DNA of 64,000 nucleotides from Pseudomonas lurida (GTDB lineage: Bacteria > Pseudomonadota > Gammaproteobacteria > Pseudomonadales > Pseudomonadaceae). Position numbers and translations under genes: made by a program. The stretch is from positions 38,501-102,500 of the forward strand of contig NZ_PDJB01000001.1 of assembly GCF_002563895.1 (NCBI RefSeq), given 5' to 3'. Each line of letters opens with the position of its first letter. Within the stretch, counting starts at the first letter, position 1. Of the stretch, positions 8,809 to 18,811 are shown one piece after another. The notes beneath the pieces are model-generated. The model was not told the origin of the DNA and searched no databases. It was given only the letters and a program-made list of their open reading frames with translations.

Positions 8809-9012
8809 TTACCACGGCGCATGAGAAACCAGTTGGCCACTGAAAAACCCCCAGGTGATCAACGCCAGGGTGATCACGGCCAGTACGACACGCACGGTCA
8901 AGGCAGTGACGAGGCGGTTGGAGTTGCCCTCGTCCTTGACCAGGAAGAACAAGCCACTGAACAGGCTCACGACGGTCGCGATCAGCATCAGGGCAATAGC
9001 GGCTTTGAGCAT
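8809..9012 (-). CDS. twin transmembrane protein (DUF2909)
   Basis: A 67-residue protein with two membrane helices (MLKAAIALMLIATVVSLFSG and ALTVRVVLAVITLALITWGF) joined by a short charged loop (KDEGNSNR). The start at 9012 is used because the upstream frame reads into the SURF1 leader. It lies antisense within the cox locus, convergent with coxC and divergent from the SURF1 gene (28 bases between starts). A DUF2909 role in oxidase assembly is plausible from position only. Confidence 0.85.
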   Translation of the reverse strand: MLKAAIALMLIATVVSLFSGLFFLVKDEGNSNRLVTALTVRVVLAVITLALITWGFFSGQLVSHAPW

Positions 9013-9040
9013 GGTCGGGCTCCAATGGGATGGGCGGGCA

Positions 9041-9805
9041 ATGAAAACAAGTATAGCCAGCGCCGCAAAACGCTTTCGTCCAGGGATCGCACCCACCTTA
9101 GTGGTGCTGGTCCTGCTGCCGTTGATGGTGGGCCTGGGGTTCTGGCAACTGTCTCGTGGCCATGAAAAGCAGCGGCTGGTGGACAGTTATACCGAGCGGC
9201 GCGCGGCGGACCCGATCAGCAGTGCGCAACTCAACGACATGGCTGACCCGGCCTTTCGCCGCGTGCGGCTGCGCGGGCAACTCGATGCCGAACATAGCAT
9301 CTTCCTCGACAACCGCCTGCGCGACGGCAAGGCCGGCGTCGAACTGCTGCAGCCTTTCCACGACCAGGCCAGCGGGCAGTGGCTGTTGCTCAATCGCGGC
9401 TGGTTACCCTGGCCGGATCGGCGCACGCCGCCGGTCTTCAGCACTCCGGATCAACCGTTGAACCTGGATGCCTGGGTCTATGTCGCTCCCGGCGAAACCT
9501 TCCAGCTGCACGCCGACCCGACGGGTGCGCAATGGCCGCGACTGCTGACGGCATTGCACCCTGGCGCGTTGTGGGCAGAGTTGGGGCGCAGCGGTTTCGC
9601 CTACGAGCTACGGGCCGAAGCCGGCCCGGGTACCTATGAAACCACCTGGCCTATCGTGGCCATGGGGCCGGAAAAACACCTGGCTTACGCCGTGCAGTGG
9701 TTCGCCATGTCGCTTGCCCTGCTGGCGCTTTATCTCTACCTCGGATGGCACAACAAAAAGGAGAAGCCCCATGGGAGCGGCCATGAATCCACTCAACATG
9801 TCTGA
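9041..9805 (+). CDS. SURF1 family cytochrome oxidase biogenesis protein
   Basis: 254 residues: an N-terminal helix (~16-37, TLVVLVLLPLMVGLGFWQLSRG), a large periplasmic region with the family features FLDNR, LLNRGWLPWP and YETTWPIV, and a C-terminal helix (YAVQWFAMSLALLALYLYLGW). SURF1 binds heme A and helps insert it into subunit I. ATG 9041 chosen; earlier in-frame codons overlap the divergent DUF2909 gene. The following gene starts 35 bases inside its 3' end. Confidence 0.93.
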   Translation: MKTSIASAAKRFRPGIAPTLVVLVLLPLMVGLGFWQLSRGHEKQRLVDSYTERRAADPISSAQLNDMADPAFRRVRLRGQLDAEHSIFLDNRLRDGKAGVELLQPFHDQASGQWLLLNRGWLPWPDRRTPPVFSTPDQPLNLDAWVYVAPGETFQLHADPTGAQWPRLLTALHPGALWAELGRSGFAYELRAEAGPGTYETTWPIVAMGPEKHLAYAVQWFAMSLALLALYLYLGWHNKKEKPHGSGHESTQHV

Positions 9806-10355
9806 AGTGCCTGATCGGCGCAAAGGCCGTTGGCAGCTGATGCTGATCTTGATGATGGTGATCGGCCCGATGGCGCTGGCGACCTTCATGTACAAGCTGC
9901 AGTTCTGGGTGCCGGACAGCCGCAGCTACCACGGGGAGATGATCGGCAACGGCCAGACCCGTGCCGATATTGGCGTGCAGGCCGATGAGCAGCGCTGGCA
10001 ACTGCTGGTGACCGCACCCGCGGCCTGCGCCGCAGATTGCCAGCAACTGGTGTACCTCGCGCGGCAATTGCAGATAGGCCTGGGGCGCGATGCCTCCCGC
10101 GCCAGTCATGCCCTGGCCAGTGCCCAGCCGCTCGGCAGCGACTACGAGGCCAAGCTCAAGGCGGAGTACCCGCAACTGCAGCGTTACCCGCTGGACCTGT
10201 CGACCTTCAGTAAAAACGCCGGTGCACCGGGGGATGCGCAACTGTGGATCGTCGATCCCCACGGCAACCTGGTGCTGCGCTACGACGCCAAGGTCAAGGG
10301 CAAGGACTTGCTCAACGACCTGCGCCACCTGCTGAAACTGTCGAACATCGGATAA
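9771..10355 (+). CDS. Sco-like/thioredoxin-like membrane-anchored protein of the cox operon (PA0111-like)
   Basis: 194 residues from ATG 9771 (AGGAGA six bases upstream); a second ATG at 9783 is also possible. One membrane helix (~22-41) then a periplasmic domain. It carries a CX3C motif, C86-A-A-D-C90, at the place where Sco proteins have CPDIC, and ends with a WIVDPHGNLVLRYD strand that resembles the Sco/thioredoxin core. The Sco copper-binding histidine is not obvious. Usually annotated hypothetical; a copper or thiol role for the oxidase is inferred. It overlaps the SURF1 gene by 35 bases. Confidence 0.85.
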   Translation: MGAAMNPLNMSEVPDRRKGRWQLMLILMMVIGPMALATFMYKLQFWVPDSRSYHGEMIGNGQTRADIGVQADEQRWQLLVTAPAACAADCQQLVYLARQLQIGLGRDASRASHALASAQPLGSDYEAKLKAEYPQLQRYPLDLSTFSKNAGAPGDAQLWIVDPHGNLVLRYDAKVKGKDLLNDLRHLLKLSNIG

Positions 10356-10365
10356 GGGCATCGTC

Positions 10366-11445
10366 ATGGCCAAACCTGGATTTCGCCTCGCGTTGTTTGC
10401 CACCTTGCTGGCGCTGATCGTGGTGCTGCTCGGCGCCTATACGCGCCTGACCCACGCCGGCCTCGGTTGCCCGGACTGGCCCGGCTGCTACGGCTTCATC
10501 AGCGTGCCCAACACCGAAGCCCAACTGGCCCATGCGCAGCTGCATTTCCCCGATACGCCGGTGGAGGCGGACAAGGGGTGGGCCGAGATGACTCATCGCT
10601 ACTTTGCCGGCACCTTGGGCTTGCTGATCGTGCTGCTGGCCGCGCGCGCGTGGAGCCATCGGCGCGATCCGGGCCAGCCGGTGAAGTTGCCGCTATTTGT
10701 GCTGGCGGTGGTGGTCGCGCAGGCCGCATTCGGCATGTGGACGGTGACGCTGAAACTGTGGCCGCAGGTGGTCACCGGGCATTTATTGGGCGGCTTTGCG
10801 ACCTTGAGCCTGCTGTTTCTGCTGACCCTGCGCTTGTCCGGCGTACTGCCCGCCTTGATCGTGCCCAAGCGCCTGCAATATTGGGCGACCGCCGGCCTGG
10901 TGCTGGTGATCGGCCAGATTGCGTTGGGTGGCTGGGTCAGCTCCAACTACGCGGCGGTGGCGTGTATCGATTTACCGACGTGCCATGGCCAATGGTGGCC
11001 TGCAGCGGATTTCGCGAATGGCTTTCATCTGACCCAGCACATCGGCCCCAACTACCTTGGCGGGCAGTTGGACAGCGAGGCGCGCACGGCCATCCACCTC
11101 ACCCACCGCATCGGGGCTGTCATCGTCAGCCTGGTGCTGCTCGGCTTGGCCTGGCAGCTGCGCGCGGTCGGTATGACACGGCTGGCCGGCGTGTTGCTGA
11201 TCGCCCTCGCGGCGCAAATCTGCCTGGGCTTGAGCAACGTATATTTTCATCTGCCACTGCCGGTCGCGGTAGGGCATAACGCCGGCGGTGCTGCCTTGCT
11301 GCTGACGCTGGTACTGGTCAACTATCACGCCCGCACGAGCCTCGTCAGGGTGCGCAACCAGTTGCCGTTCGGCTGGCGCTTTATCCCGCGCAAACAGGTC
11401 TCGGGCCTGATTACCCTTAAAGGAGAGATGCCATGGCGACCTTGA
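10366..11445 (+). CDS. ctaA: heme A synthase (COX15/CtaA)
   Basis: 359 residues, eight membrane helices in two pseudo-repeats. Conserved parts: [18 protein letters not shown] near residue 26-43, the [11 protein letters not shown] helix, [17 protein letters not shown] and [12 protein letters not shown]; the histidines in these four segments are the heme ligands of the family. The enzyme oxidises the C8 methyl of heme O to the formyl of heme A. Its last 13 bases overlap ctaB, indicating translational coupling. Confidence 0.96.
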   Translation: MAKPGFRLALFATLLALIVVLLGAYTRLTHAGLGCPDWPGCYGFISVPNTEAQLAHAQLHFPDTPVEADKGWAEMTHRYFAGTLGLLIVLLAARAWSHRRDPGQPVKLPLFVLAVVVAQAAFGMWTVTLKLWPQVVTGHLLGGFATLSLLFLLTLRLSGVLPALIVPKRLQYWATAGLVLVIGQIALGGWVSSNYAAVACIDLPTCHGQWWPAADFANGFHLTQHIGPNYLGGQLDSEARTAIHLTHRIGAVIVSLVLLGLAWQLRAVGMTRLAGVLLIALAAQICLGLSNVYFHLPLPVAVGHNAGGAALLLTLVLVNYHARTSLVRVRNQLPFGWRFIPRKQVSGLITLKGEMPWRP

Positions 11446-12332
11446 TCAGCGCGCGCCCCGGCCAGGCGATCTGGCGTGATTACCTGGAGCTGACCAAGCC
11501 GAAGGTGGTGGTGCTGATGCTCATCACCTCGCTGGTGGGGATGTTCCTGGCGACGCGTGCCGGCGTACCGTGGACGGTGCTGGTGTTTGGCAACCTGGGG
11601 ATTGCGCTGTGTGCGGGTGGTGCGGCGGCGGTCAACCATGTGGTGGATCGGCGCATCGACGCGGTGATGGCGCGTACCCACAAGCGACCGTTGGCGCAGG
11701 GGCGGGTGTCGCCGTTGGCGGCATTGGCGTTTGCATTGTTTCTGGCTGTTGCAGGATTGGCGCTGTTGCTGGCGTTCACCAATCCGCTGGCGGCCTGGCT
11801 GACGCTGGCCTCGCTGCTCGGTTATGCGGTGATCTACACCGGCTTTCTCAAGCGCGCGACGCCGCAGAATATCGTCATTGGTGGCCTCGCCGGTGCGGCG
11901 CCGCCGCTGCTGGGATGGGTCGCGGTCACCGGCCACGTGAGCGCCGAACCGTTGCTGCTGGTGCTGATCATCTTCGCCTGGACCCCGCCGCACTTCTGGG
12001 CCCTGGCCATCCATCGCAAGGAGGAATACGCCAAGGCCGACATCCCGATGTTGCCGGTGACCCATGGCGAGCACTACACCAAGGTGCACATCCTGCTCTA
12101 TACCTTCGCCCTGCTGGCGGTGAGCCTGATGCCCTATGTGATTCATATGAGCGGCCTGCTGTACCTCGCGTGCGCACTGCTATTGGGCGGGCGCTTTCTG
12201 CAATGGGCCTGGGTGTTGTACCGTGGCGGTCGGCCGCACGCGGCGATCAACACCTTCAAGTACTCTATCTGGTACTTGCTGCTGCTGTTTATTGCCCTGC
12301 TCGTAGACCACTACCTACTGTTGAACCTATGA
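11433..12332 (+). CDS. ctaB: protoheme IX farnesyltransferase (heme O synthase)
   Basis: 299 residues, UbiA-type polyprenyl transferase with eight to nine helices. The allylic diphosphate-binding motif [20 protein letters not shown] (residues ~65-84) and the second Asp-rich loop [15 protein letters not shown] are present. It makes heme O for CtaA. ATG 11433 follows AAAGGAGAG. The stop overlaps the Sco1 start (ATGA). Also called CyoE; the cox context supports the ctaB name. Confidence 0.95.
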   Translation: MATLISARPGQAIWRDYLELTKPKVVVLMLITSLVGMFLATRAGVPWTVLVFGNLGIALCAGGAAAVNHVVDRRIDAVMARTHKRPLAQGRVSPLAALAFALFLAVAGLALLLAFTNPLAAWLTLASLLGYAVIYTGFLKRATPQNIVIGGLAGAAPPLLGWVAVTGHVSAEPLLLVLIIFAWTPPHFWALAIHRKEEYAKADIPMLPVTHGEHYTKVHILLYTFALLAVSLMPYVIHMSGLLYLACALLLGGRFLQWAWVLYRGGRPHAAINTFKYSIWYLLLLFIALLVDHYLLLNL

Positions 12333-12964
12333 CTCGAACTCAAAAAACTGTCTTCATCCTGGTGGCCCTGGTGGCATTGATCATGGGCCTGACCGTCAAC
12401 AAAGTGCTCTCGGGCAAGGGCCAGGGCGACCCCACCGCCTTGATCGACGCCGGCATCATCCTGCTGCCGCAAAGCCGCCAGCTGCCGCCAGTGACCATGA
12501 CCAACCAGGAAGGCCAGCCAGTGCTGGTCAACGACCTGAAAGGCAAGTGGAGCCTGCTGTTCTTCGGCTACACCTTCTGCCCGGACATCTGCCCGACCAC
12601 CCTCGCCCAACTGCGCCAGATCAAGAGCGAACTGCCCAAGGAGGCGGTGGACAAGTTGCAGGTGATCCTGGTCAGTGTCGACCCGAACCGTGATACGCCG
12701 AACCAGCTCAAGCAGTACCTGGGTTATTTCGACCCGCAGTTCCAGGGCCTGACCGGCGCGAATGTGGAGGAGGTGCAGAAGGTCTCGAATGCGGTGAGCA
12801 TTCCGTTCATCCCGGCCGATACCAGCAAGCCGAACTACACCGTCGACCACAGCGGCAACCTGGCGTTGATCGGGCCGGATGGGACGCAGCGTGGGTTTAT
12901 TCGTGCGCCGTTGAATAACCAGAAGCTGGTCGCGCAGTTGCCGGTGTTGTTGAAGCGTCCATAA
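12329..12964 (+). CDS. SCO1/SenC copper chaperone
   Basis: 211 residues with an N-terminal anchor (~8-25) and a thioredoxin-like fold. Copper ligands are in [12 protein letters not shown] (CX3C) and the later DHS histidine ([16 protein letters not shown]). It loads CuA in subunit II. It starts in the ATGA overlap with ctaB and ends the cox operon. A REP-like hairpin follows at 12999. Confidence 0.95.
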   Translation: MTRTQKTVFILVALVALIMGLTVNKVLSGKGQGDPTALIDAGIILLPQSRQLPPVTMTNQEGQPVLVNDLKGKWSLLFFGYTFCPDICPTTLAQLRQIKSELPKEAVDKLQVILVSVDPNRDTPNQLKQYLGYFDPQFQGLTGANVEEVQKVSNAVSIPFIPADTSKPNYTVDHSGNLALIGPDGTQRGFIRAPLNNQKLVAQLPVLLKRP

Positions 12965-12998
12965 GCCTTGCGCCTATGCCGCGGCCAACCCCGCCCAC

Positions 12999-13026
12999 TG
13001 TAGGAGCCGGCAAGCCAGCTTCTACA
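12999..13026. terminator. REP-like hairpin between convergent sco1 and metQ
   Basis: TGTAGGAGCcGGC pairs with GCCaGCTTCTACA around a short loop. It lies in the 87-base gap between two converging genes and resembles a single decayed REP unit. There is no T-run, so its role as terminator is inferred from position. Confidence 0.45.
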
Positions 13027-13051
13027 AGTGGGTTTTGGGTGCTTCGGGGGA

Positions 13052-13822
13052 TCAGAACGCGGGCTTGATCGCGCCTTTGTACTTCTCTTCGATGAATTGC
13101 TTCACTTCAGGCGTGTGCAGGGCTGCAACCAGCTTCTTCACGGCGTCCGAGTCCTTGTTGTCTTCGCGGGTCACCAGGATGTTCACGTAAGGCGAGTCGC
13201 TGCCTTCGATGACCAGCGCATCCTTGGAAGGGTCCAGCTTGGCTTCCAGCGCGTAGTTGGTGTTGATCAGCGCCAGGTCGACCTGGGTCAGCACGCGCGG
13301 CAGGGTGGCGGCTTCCAGTTCGCGGAACTTGAGGTTCTTGTCGTTCTTGGTGATGTCCTTGATGGTCGACAGGATGTTGGTCGGGTCCTTCAGGGTGATC
13401 AGGCCGTTCTTGGCCAGCAGCAACAGCGCGCGGCCGCCGTTGGTGGCGTCGTTCGGGATCACCACGTTGGCGCCGCTTGGCAGATCGTCGAGCTTCTTGT
13501 ACTTGCTGGAGTAGGCGCCCAGGGGCTCCAGGTGCACAGCACCGACGCTCACCAAGTGAGTGCCCTTGGCTTTGTTGAATTCATCCAGGTACGGCTGGTG
13601 CTGGAAGAAGTTGGCGTCCAGGCGCTTTTCGGCGACTTGTACGTTTGGCTGCACGTAGTCGGTGAAGACTTTGACCTGCAGGTCTACACCTTCCTTGGCG
13701 AGGGCAGGTTTCACGAATTCGAGGATTTGCGCGTGGGGAACCGGCGAAGCGGCGACCGTGATGGTCTCGGCATGGGCGGAAAACGCGGCAACGGCGGCGA
13801 AAGCAACCAGTAGTTTTTTCAT
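13052..13822 (-). CDS. metQ: D-methionine ABC transporter substrate-binding protein
   Basis: 256 residues, NlpA family. Start at 13822 (MKKLLVAFAAVAAFSAHAE); the upstream in-frame extension is not needed. The leader ends AHA-E, a signal peptidase I site; there is no lipobox cysteine, unlike the lipoprotein MetQ of enterics. Family segments EFVKPALAKEGVDLQVKVFTD, DANFFQHQPYLDEF and VVIPNDATNGGRALLLL are present. Distal gene of metNIQ; 49 bases separate it from metI. Confidence 0.94.
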   Translation of the reverse strand: MKKLLVAFAAVAAFSAHAETITVAASPVPHAQILEFVKPALAKEGVDLQVKVFTDYVQPNVQVAEKRLDANFFQHQPYLDEFNKAKGTHLVSVGAVHLEPLGAYSSKYKKLDDLPSGANVVIPNDATNGGRALLLLAKNGLITLKDPTNILSTIKDITKNDKNLKFRELEAATLPRVLTQVDLALINTNYALEAKLDPSKDALVIEGSDSPYVNILVTREDNKDSDAVKKLVAALHTPEVKQFIEEKYKGAIKPAF

Positions 13823-13871
13823 CCAACAAGCTCCTTGTTCGGGCATGGGCCGGCGCGGCCGGCCATGGCCG

Positions 13872-14546
13872 TTATTTTCGAGAAAAGTGCACCACCAGCT
13901 TGTCGCCGACGGTTTGCAGAATTTGCACCAGGATCAATAGCATCACCACGGTGACGACCATCACATCGGTCTGGAAGCGCTGGTAACCGAAGCGGATCGC
14001 CAGGTCGCCCAGGCCGCCGGCGCCCACTACACCGGCCATGGCCGTGTAGGACACCAGTGTAATCGCCGTCACCGTAATCGCTGCGAAAATGCCCGGGCGT
14101 GCTTCGGGCAGCAAGGCATTGATGATGATCTGGCGCGTGCTGGCCCCCATGGATTGCGTGGCCTCGATGATGCCGCGGTCAACTTCGCGCAGGGCGGTTT
14201 CCACCAGGCGCGCAAAGAACGGCGTGGCACCCACGACCAGCGGCGGAATTGCACCCGCCACGCCCAGCGAAGTACCGGTGAGCAACACCGTGAACGGGAT
14301 CATCACGATCAGCAGGATGATGAACGGCAGCGAACGCAGGATGTTCACGATCAGCGAGAGCAACGCGTACAGGCCTTTCTGTTCGAACAGTTGGCGCGGG
14401 CTGGTGAGGAACAGCAACACGCCCAGGGGCAGGCCCAGCACCACGGTGAAGAACAGCGAGCCGAACAGCATGGTCATGGTGTCGCCAGTGGCCAGCCAGA
14501 TTTCGGACCAGTCGATATTGGCGAAGAAACTCAATAGGACTTCCAT
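13872..14546 (-). CDS. metI: D-methionine ABC transporter permease
   Basis: 224 residues with five membrane helices. The permease EAA-type loop (EATQSMGASTRQIIINALLPEARPG, ~residues 129-153) contacts MetN. Start overlaps the metN stop by one base (TAATG), so translation is coupled. GC-rich inverted repeats lie in the gap to metQ (13846-13871) and could stabilise the upstream part of the mRNA. Confidence 0.95.
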   Translation of the reverse strand: MEVLLSFFANIDWSEIWLATGDTMTMLFGSLFFTVVLGLPLGVLLFLTSPRQLFEQKGLYALLSLIVNILRSLPFIILLIVMIPFTVLLTGTSLGVAGAIPPLVVGATPFFARLVETALREVDRGIIEATQSMGASTRQIIINALLPEARPGIFAAITVTAITLVSYTAMAGVVGAGGLGDLAIRFGYQRFQTDVMVVTVVMLLILVQILQTVGDKLVVHFSRK

Positions 14547-15553
14547 TAGCGCAGGACCTCCATGTGGACGTCGGCGGCGGTGAAGCGGGCAAACGCGGCC
14601 TCCATGTCGCCGCCGGTAATGGCGAGGGTCAGTTGCCCGTAGGGGATGTCTTTGATGCGGTCGATACGACCGGCGAGGATGCTGTAGTCCACACCCGTTT
14701 CGCGGGCGACGGTACCCAGCAGCGGCGCGTAGGTCGCTTCTCCCTGGAAGGTCAGGCGCACGATACGGCCCGGTACGTGGGCGAAGTCATCGCGTTGCTC
14801 ACCTTCGTCAACCTGCTCGGCTTCTTGCACGAAGCGCTTGGTGGTTGGGTGCTTGGGGTGCAGGAACACATCGGCCACCGAGCCTTGCTCGACAATCACG
14901 CCAGCGTCCATCACGGCCACCTGATCGCAGACGCGGCGGATCACGTCCATTTCATGGGTGATCAGCACGATGGTCAGCTTCAACTCGCGGTTGATCTCGG
15001 CCAGCAGTTGCAGCACCGAAGCGGTGGTCTGCGGGTCGAGGGCGCTGGTGGCTTCGTCGCACAGCAAAATCTTTGGCTTGGTTGCCAGGGCGCGTGCAAT
15101 GCCGACGCGTTGCTTTTGGCCACCGGACAATTGCGCCGGGTACTTCTTGGCGTGGTCCGACAAGCCAACGCGCGCGAGCAATTCTGCAACGCGCTGGTCG
15201 ATTTCCTTGCGCGACAGCTCGCCCGCCAACGTCAGCGGCAGTGCCACGTTGTCAGCGACGGTCTTGGAGGCGAGCAGGTTGAAGTGCTGGAAGATCATCC
15301 CGACCTGCTGACGGAAACGGCGCAGGCCGTTGGCGTCCAGGGCGGTGACTTCTTCGCCATCCACCTTGATCTGGCCGCCACTCGGTTCTTCGAGGCGGTT
15401 GATCAGGCGCAGGAGTGTGCTTTTACCCGCACCGGAGTGGCCGATCAGGCCAAACACCTGGCCGTTTTCGACACTCAAGCTGGTGGAGTGCAGCGCGGGG
15501 ATATCCTTACCGGCGACGCGGTAGGTTTTATGGACGTTATGAAACTCGATCAC
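14546..15553 (-). CDS. metN: D-methionine ABC transporter ATP-binding protein
   Basis: 335 residues. Walker [10 protein letters not shown] (~38-46), signature LSGGQKQR, Walker B ILLCDEAT and the switch His in LITHEMD. The C-terminal ~90 residues form a NIL (ACT-like) domain used by MetN for inhibition by internal methionine. First gene of the metNIQ operon on the minus strand. Confidence 0.96.
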   Translation of the reverse strand: MIEFHNVHKTYRVAGKDIPALHSTSLSVENGQVFGLIGHSGAGKSTLLRLINRLEEPSGGQIKVDGEEVTALDANGLRRFRQQVGMIFQHFNLLASKTVADNVALPLTLAGELSRKEIDQRVAELLARVGLSDHAKKYPAQLSGGQKQRVGIARALATKPKILLCDEATSALDPQTTASVLQLLAEINRELKLTIVLITHEMDVIRRVCDQVAVMDAGVIVEQGSVADVFLHPKHPTTKRFVQEAEQVDEGEQRDDFAHVPGRIVRLTFQGEATYAPLLGTVARETGVDYSILAGRIDRIKDIPYGQLTLAITGGDMEAAFARFTAADVHMEVLR

Positions 15554-15741
15554 GTAGCGAACCTTGTGGGGCGCATGGAAAAGGGATCAGCGGTTAGCCG
15601 GGCGCGCATTTTAGCCTGTCCGTATAGCGTTTCTTAGCATTTATTTCGCATTCAACCAGCGATTTGGCAATAACGCGATCAAAGGTCATAAAAAAGGAAC
15701 GGTGCAAAACGGTGTCAGTCATTACTTAAGCAACTCGATTT

Positions 15742-15765
15742 CCCAGGTGCCGTGCCTGGGGTTTT
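15742..15765 (+). other. hairpin in the katE leader
   Basis: CCCAGG-tgccgtg-CCTGGG followed by GTTTTG lies in the 265-base gap between the divergent metN and katE genes, 54 bases before the katE ATG. It could be a weak intrinsic terminator or leader structure. No strong promoter could be assigned by eye in this gap. Confidence 0.35.
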
Positions 15766-15818
15766 GCTCAAACGAGCCGGGGATCGCTCTGGCCACTTTG
15801 AATAAGGAGTTTTGTCTG

Positions 15819-17960
15819 ATGAGTACCAAGAAGCCAGCCACCCCGCCGAAGAGTGAACTTGCGGGCACCGATACCTTGGACCGTGGCAACACCAACGCCA
15901 AACTGCAGGCCCTGGAGGAATTCCGCTCCGACGCGACCGGCCAGGCCCTGCGTACCAACCAAGGCGTTAAGATTTCCGACAACCAGAACACCCTGAAAGT
16001 CGGCTCCCGTGGCCCGTCGCTGCTGGAAGACTTCATCATGCGTGAAAAAATCACGCACTTTGACCATGAGCGCATCCCGGAGCGCATCGTGCATGCCCGG
16101 GGTACCGGCGCCCATGGCTATTTCCAGACTTACGAGAACCATTCGGCGCTGAGCAAGGCCGGGTTCCTGCGTAATCCCGAGCATAAAACCCCCGTGTTCG
16201 TGCGCTTCTCTACCGTGCAGGGCCCGCGCGGCTCGGGCGACACGGTGCGCGACGTGCGTGGTTTCGCCGTGAAGTTCTTCACCGACGAAGGCAACTTCGA
16301 CCTGGTGGGTAACAACATGCCGGTGTTTTTCATTCAGGACGCGATCAAGTTTCCCGACTTTGTCCACGCGGTGAAACCTGAGCCTCATAACGAAATTCCT
16401 ACGGGCGGCTCGGCCCACGATACGTTCTGGGATTTTGTTTCGCTGCAGCCGGAATCGGCGCATATGGTTCTGTGGGCAATGTCTGACCGTGCGATTCCGA
16501 AAAGCCTGCGTGCCATGCAGGGTTTCGGTATTCACACCTTTCGCTTGATTAACACCGAAGGTAAGTCGAGCTTCGTGAAATTCCACTGGCATCCGAAGGT
16601 CGGCACTTGCTCCCTGGTGTGGGACGAAGCGCAAAAGCTTGCCGGTAAAGATACCGATTACCACCGTCGTGACCTGTGGGAAGCCATTGAGGGGGGCGAC
16701 TACCCCGAGTGGGAACTGGGTGTGCAAATCGTCGCGGAAGAAGACGAGCACAAGTTCGACTTCGACCTGCTCGACCCGACCAAGATCATCCCCGAGGAGC
16801 TGGTGCCGATTACGCCGCTGGGCAAGATGGTACTTAACCGCAACCCGGACAACTTTTTCGCCGAAGTCGAACAGGTCGCCTTTTGCCCAGGCCACATCGT
16901 GCCGGGTATCGACTTCACCAACGACCCGCTGCTGCAAGGCCGTCTGTTTTCCTACACCGACACCCAGATCAGCCGTCTCGGTGGTCCGAACTTTCATGAG
17001 CTGCCGATCAATCGGCCCGTGGCGCCCTTCCACAATGGCCAGCGCGATGCCCAGCACCGCACCGTGATCGACAAGGGGCGTGCGGCGTACGAGCCTAATT
17101 CGATTGATGGCGGTTGGCCGAAGGAAACGCCACCGGCGGCTCAGGATGGTGGTTTCGAGACCTATTACGAGCGGGTCGATGCCAACAAAGTACGTGAGCG
17201 CAGTGAGTCGTTCGGTGATCATTTCTCCCAGGCCACGCTGTTCTTCAATAGCATGAGCCATCACGAGAAAGAGCACATCATCGCCGCCTACAGCTTCGAG
17301 TTGGGCAAGGTGGAGCGCGAGTTCATCCGCGCCCGTCAGGTCAACGAGATCCTGGCCAATATCGACTTGGAGCTCGCCAAGCGCGTGGCGCAGAACCTGG
17401 GTCTGCCGGCACCGACCAAGGGCACTGTGCCGCCACGCAAGACCTCGCTGAAAGCGTCGCCAGCGCTGAGCCAGGTCAACTTGCTGTCGGGCGATATCAA
17501 GACGCGCAAAGTGGCGATTCTTGCCGCGAACGGCGTTGATGGTGCTGCAATTGATGCGCTGAAGAAGGCACTGGAAGCTGAGGGCGCACATGCCAAGCTG
17601 CTGGGGCCAACCTCGGCGCCGGTGAAGACCGCTGATGGCAAGAGCCTTAAGGTGGATGCGTCGATGGAAGGTATGCCGTCGATTGCATTCGATGCGGTGT
17701 TTGTCCCTGGCGGGAAAGACTCTGTGAAAGCCTTGAGTGGTGATGGCGTGGCGTTGCACTTCCTGTTGGAAGCGTACAAGCACCTGAAGGCGATTACCGT
17801 CGCCAGCGATGCCAAGCCATTGCTGGATCTGTTGAAGCTTGAGGCGGATGCGGGATTGATCGTCGGGTCGGATGCCAAGGCGTTCAAGGCGTTCTTTGCC
17901 GCGATTGCCCAGCACCGGGTCTGGGACCGTGAGCCGAAGGCCAAGGCGATTCCGGCTTAA
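15819..17960 (+). CDS. katE: large-subunit catalase HPII
   Basis: 713 residues, the long type of monofunctional heme catalase. ATG 15819 is preceded by ATAAGGAG; the longer frame upstream lacks a ribosome site. The catalytic histidine is in [11 protein letters not shown] (~residue 101), the distal Asn in VGNNMPVFF, and the proximal heme Tyr in [16 protein letters not shown]. Residues ~560-713 form the DJ-1/PfpI-like C-terminal domain of large catalases ([12 protein letters not shown]...). It detoxifies H2O2 and is typically a stationary-phase enzyme. Confidence 0.96.
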   Translation: MSTKKPATPPKSELAGTDTLDRGNTNAKLQALEEFRSDATGQALRTNQGVKISDNQNTLKVGSRGPSLLEDFIMREKITHFDHERIPERIVHARGTGAHGYFQTYENHSALSKAGFLRNPEHKTPVFVRFSTVQGPRGSGDTVRDVRGFAVKFFTDEGNFDLVGNNMPVFFIQDAIKFPDFVHAVKPEPHNEIPTGGSAHDTFWDFVSLQPESAHMVLWAMSDRAIPKSLRAMQGFGIHTFRLINTEGKSSFVKFHWHPKVGTCSLVWDEAQKLAGKDTDYHRRDLWEAIEGGDYPEWELGVQIVAEEDEHKFDFDLLDPTKIIPEELVPITPLGKMVLNRNPDNFFAEVEQVAFCPGHIVPGIDFTNDPLLQGRLFSYTDTQISRLGGPNFHELPINRPVAPFHNGQRDAQHRTVIDKGRAAYEPNSIDGGWPKETPPAAQDGGFETYYERVDANKVRERSESFGDHFSQATLFFNSMSHHEKEHIIAAYSFELGKVEREFIRARQVNEILANIDLELAKRVAQNLGLPAPTKGTVPPRKTSLKASPALSQVNLLSGDIKTRKVAILAANGVDGAAIDALKKALEAEGAHAKLLGPTSAPVKTADGKSLKVDASMEGMPSIAFDAVFVPGGKDSVKALSGDGVALHFLLEAYKHLKAITVASDAKPLLDLLKLEADAGLIVGSDAKAFKAFFAAIAQHRVWDREPKAKAIPA

Positions 17961-17982
17961 GCGCCTGCTCGGCTACTAGAGC

Positions 17983-18052
17983 GCTTTCGCGGGCAAGCCC
18001 GCTCCCACATTTGAACTGCATTCACGTGTGGGAGCGGGCTTGCCCGCGATAC
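17983..18052. repeat. REPIN between convergent katE and lipoprotein gene
   Basis: TCGCGGGCAAGCCCGCTCCC at 17987-18006 and its inverse GGGAGCGGGCTTGCCCGCGA at 18030-18049 form a REP pair with a ~17-base spacer. It fills the gap between two converging stops (17960 and 18055) and probably acts as a bidirectional transcription/mRNA 3' end barrier. Confidence 0.88.
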
Positions 18053-18054
18053 TT

Positions 18055-18774
18055 TTACTCCGCCTTGCGCGGAATCAGCACAATCTGGGCCGGAATATTC
18101 TTAAGAATCTGCCGGTGAATCTTCAGGTCATACCCTGAGTCGATACGTTTCACCCGTTTGGTCAGCAACGTGGCCAGCCACGGGTAATCCTCCGTGCGCG
18201 GCGCCTGGATGCTCACATCGCACTGGTAATTCACCACGTCGGTGGCAATTGCATCCAGCTGGTGGCGCAGTTCTTCGATATTGGTGAGGTTCAATGCCAC
18301 GGTCGTGCTGGGCGCAGCCGGGTCGATGACCTTGGCCGGGGGCTTGGCTTCGGCCGCTTTCAGGGCCGCCTCGGCTTTGTCCAGCTCGGCTTTGCGGGCA
18401 TGGGTGATGGCGCTGTTCACGCCGCCGGTCAGCGCGGGGGCCTTGGGCATCAACGCCCGGGCACGGCTCAGGGCGGTGGCGGCTGCGTTGACATCACCCT
18501 TTTGCAGCACGACCTGGCTGCGCTGCAGGTACGCTTCCGCCAGTTGGCGCTGATAGGCTTCAAGCGCCGGGTCATTAGGCGATTGGGCCTGCAACGCGGC
18601 CAGTTGGTCTTCGGCCGTGGCCAGCTCGCTGCTGGCCAGGTTTTGCTCCAGCTGCGCGATGGCCGCAGCGCGTGCGTCCGGGGCCTCGGGGGCGGCGGGC
18701 GGTGTGCTTTGACAGGCGCCCAGCAGCAGGGAAAATGCGGCAAGGAGCAGATAACGGGAGGTGAACGGCTTCAT
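18055..18774 (-). CDS. lipoprotein of the zinc uptake locus (PA5502-like)
   Basis: 239 residues. Lipobox LLGAC at residues ~17-21 predicts a lipid-anchored protein. Residues 30-150 are Ala/Gln/Leu-rich helices resembling TPR units (EQNLASSELATAEDQLAALQ; QRQLAEAYLQRSQVVLQKGD); the rest is a mixed domain with YQCDVSIQAPRTEDYPW. It lies 37 bases downstream of znuB on the same strand, as PA5502 does in P. aeruginosa. Function unknown; a link to zinc import is positional only. Confidence 0.85.
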   Translation of the reverse strand: MKPFTSRYLLLAAFSLLLGACQSTPPAAPEAPDARAAAIAQLEQNLASSELATAEDQLAALQAQSPNDPALEAYQRQLAEAYLQRSQVVLQKGDVNAAATALSRARALMPKAPALTGGVNSAITHARKAELDKAEAALKAAEAKPPAKVIDPAAPSTTVALNLTNIEELRHQLDAIATDVVNYQCDVSIQAPRTEDYPWLATLLTKRVKRIDSGYDLKIHRQILKNIPAQIVLIPRKAE

Positions 18775-18811
18775 TCCTGCGACTCTCTATTTGCGCAAAA
18801 AGCGAGCAAGT

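Noticed and set aside
15768..17915. 715-codon open frame antisense to katE
   Set aside because: Shadow of the catalase gene; composition rich in Arg/His/Gln and no recognisable family.
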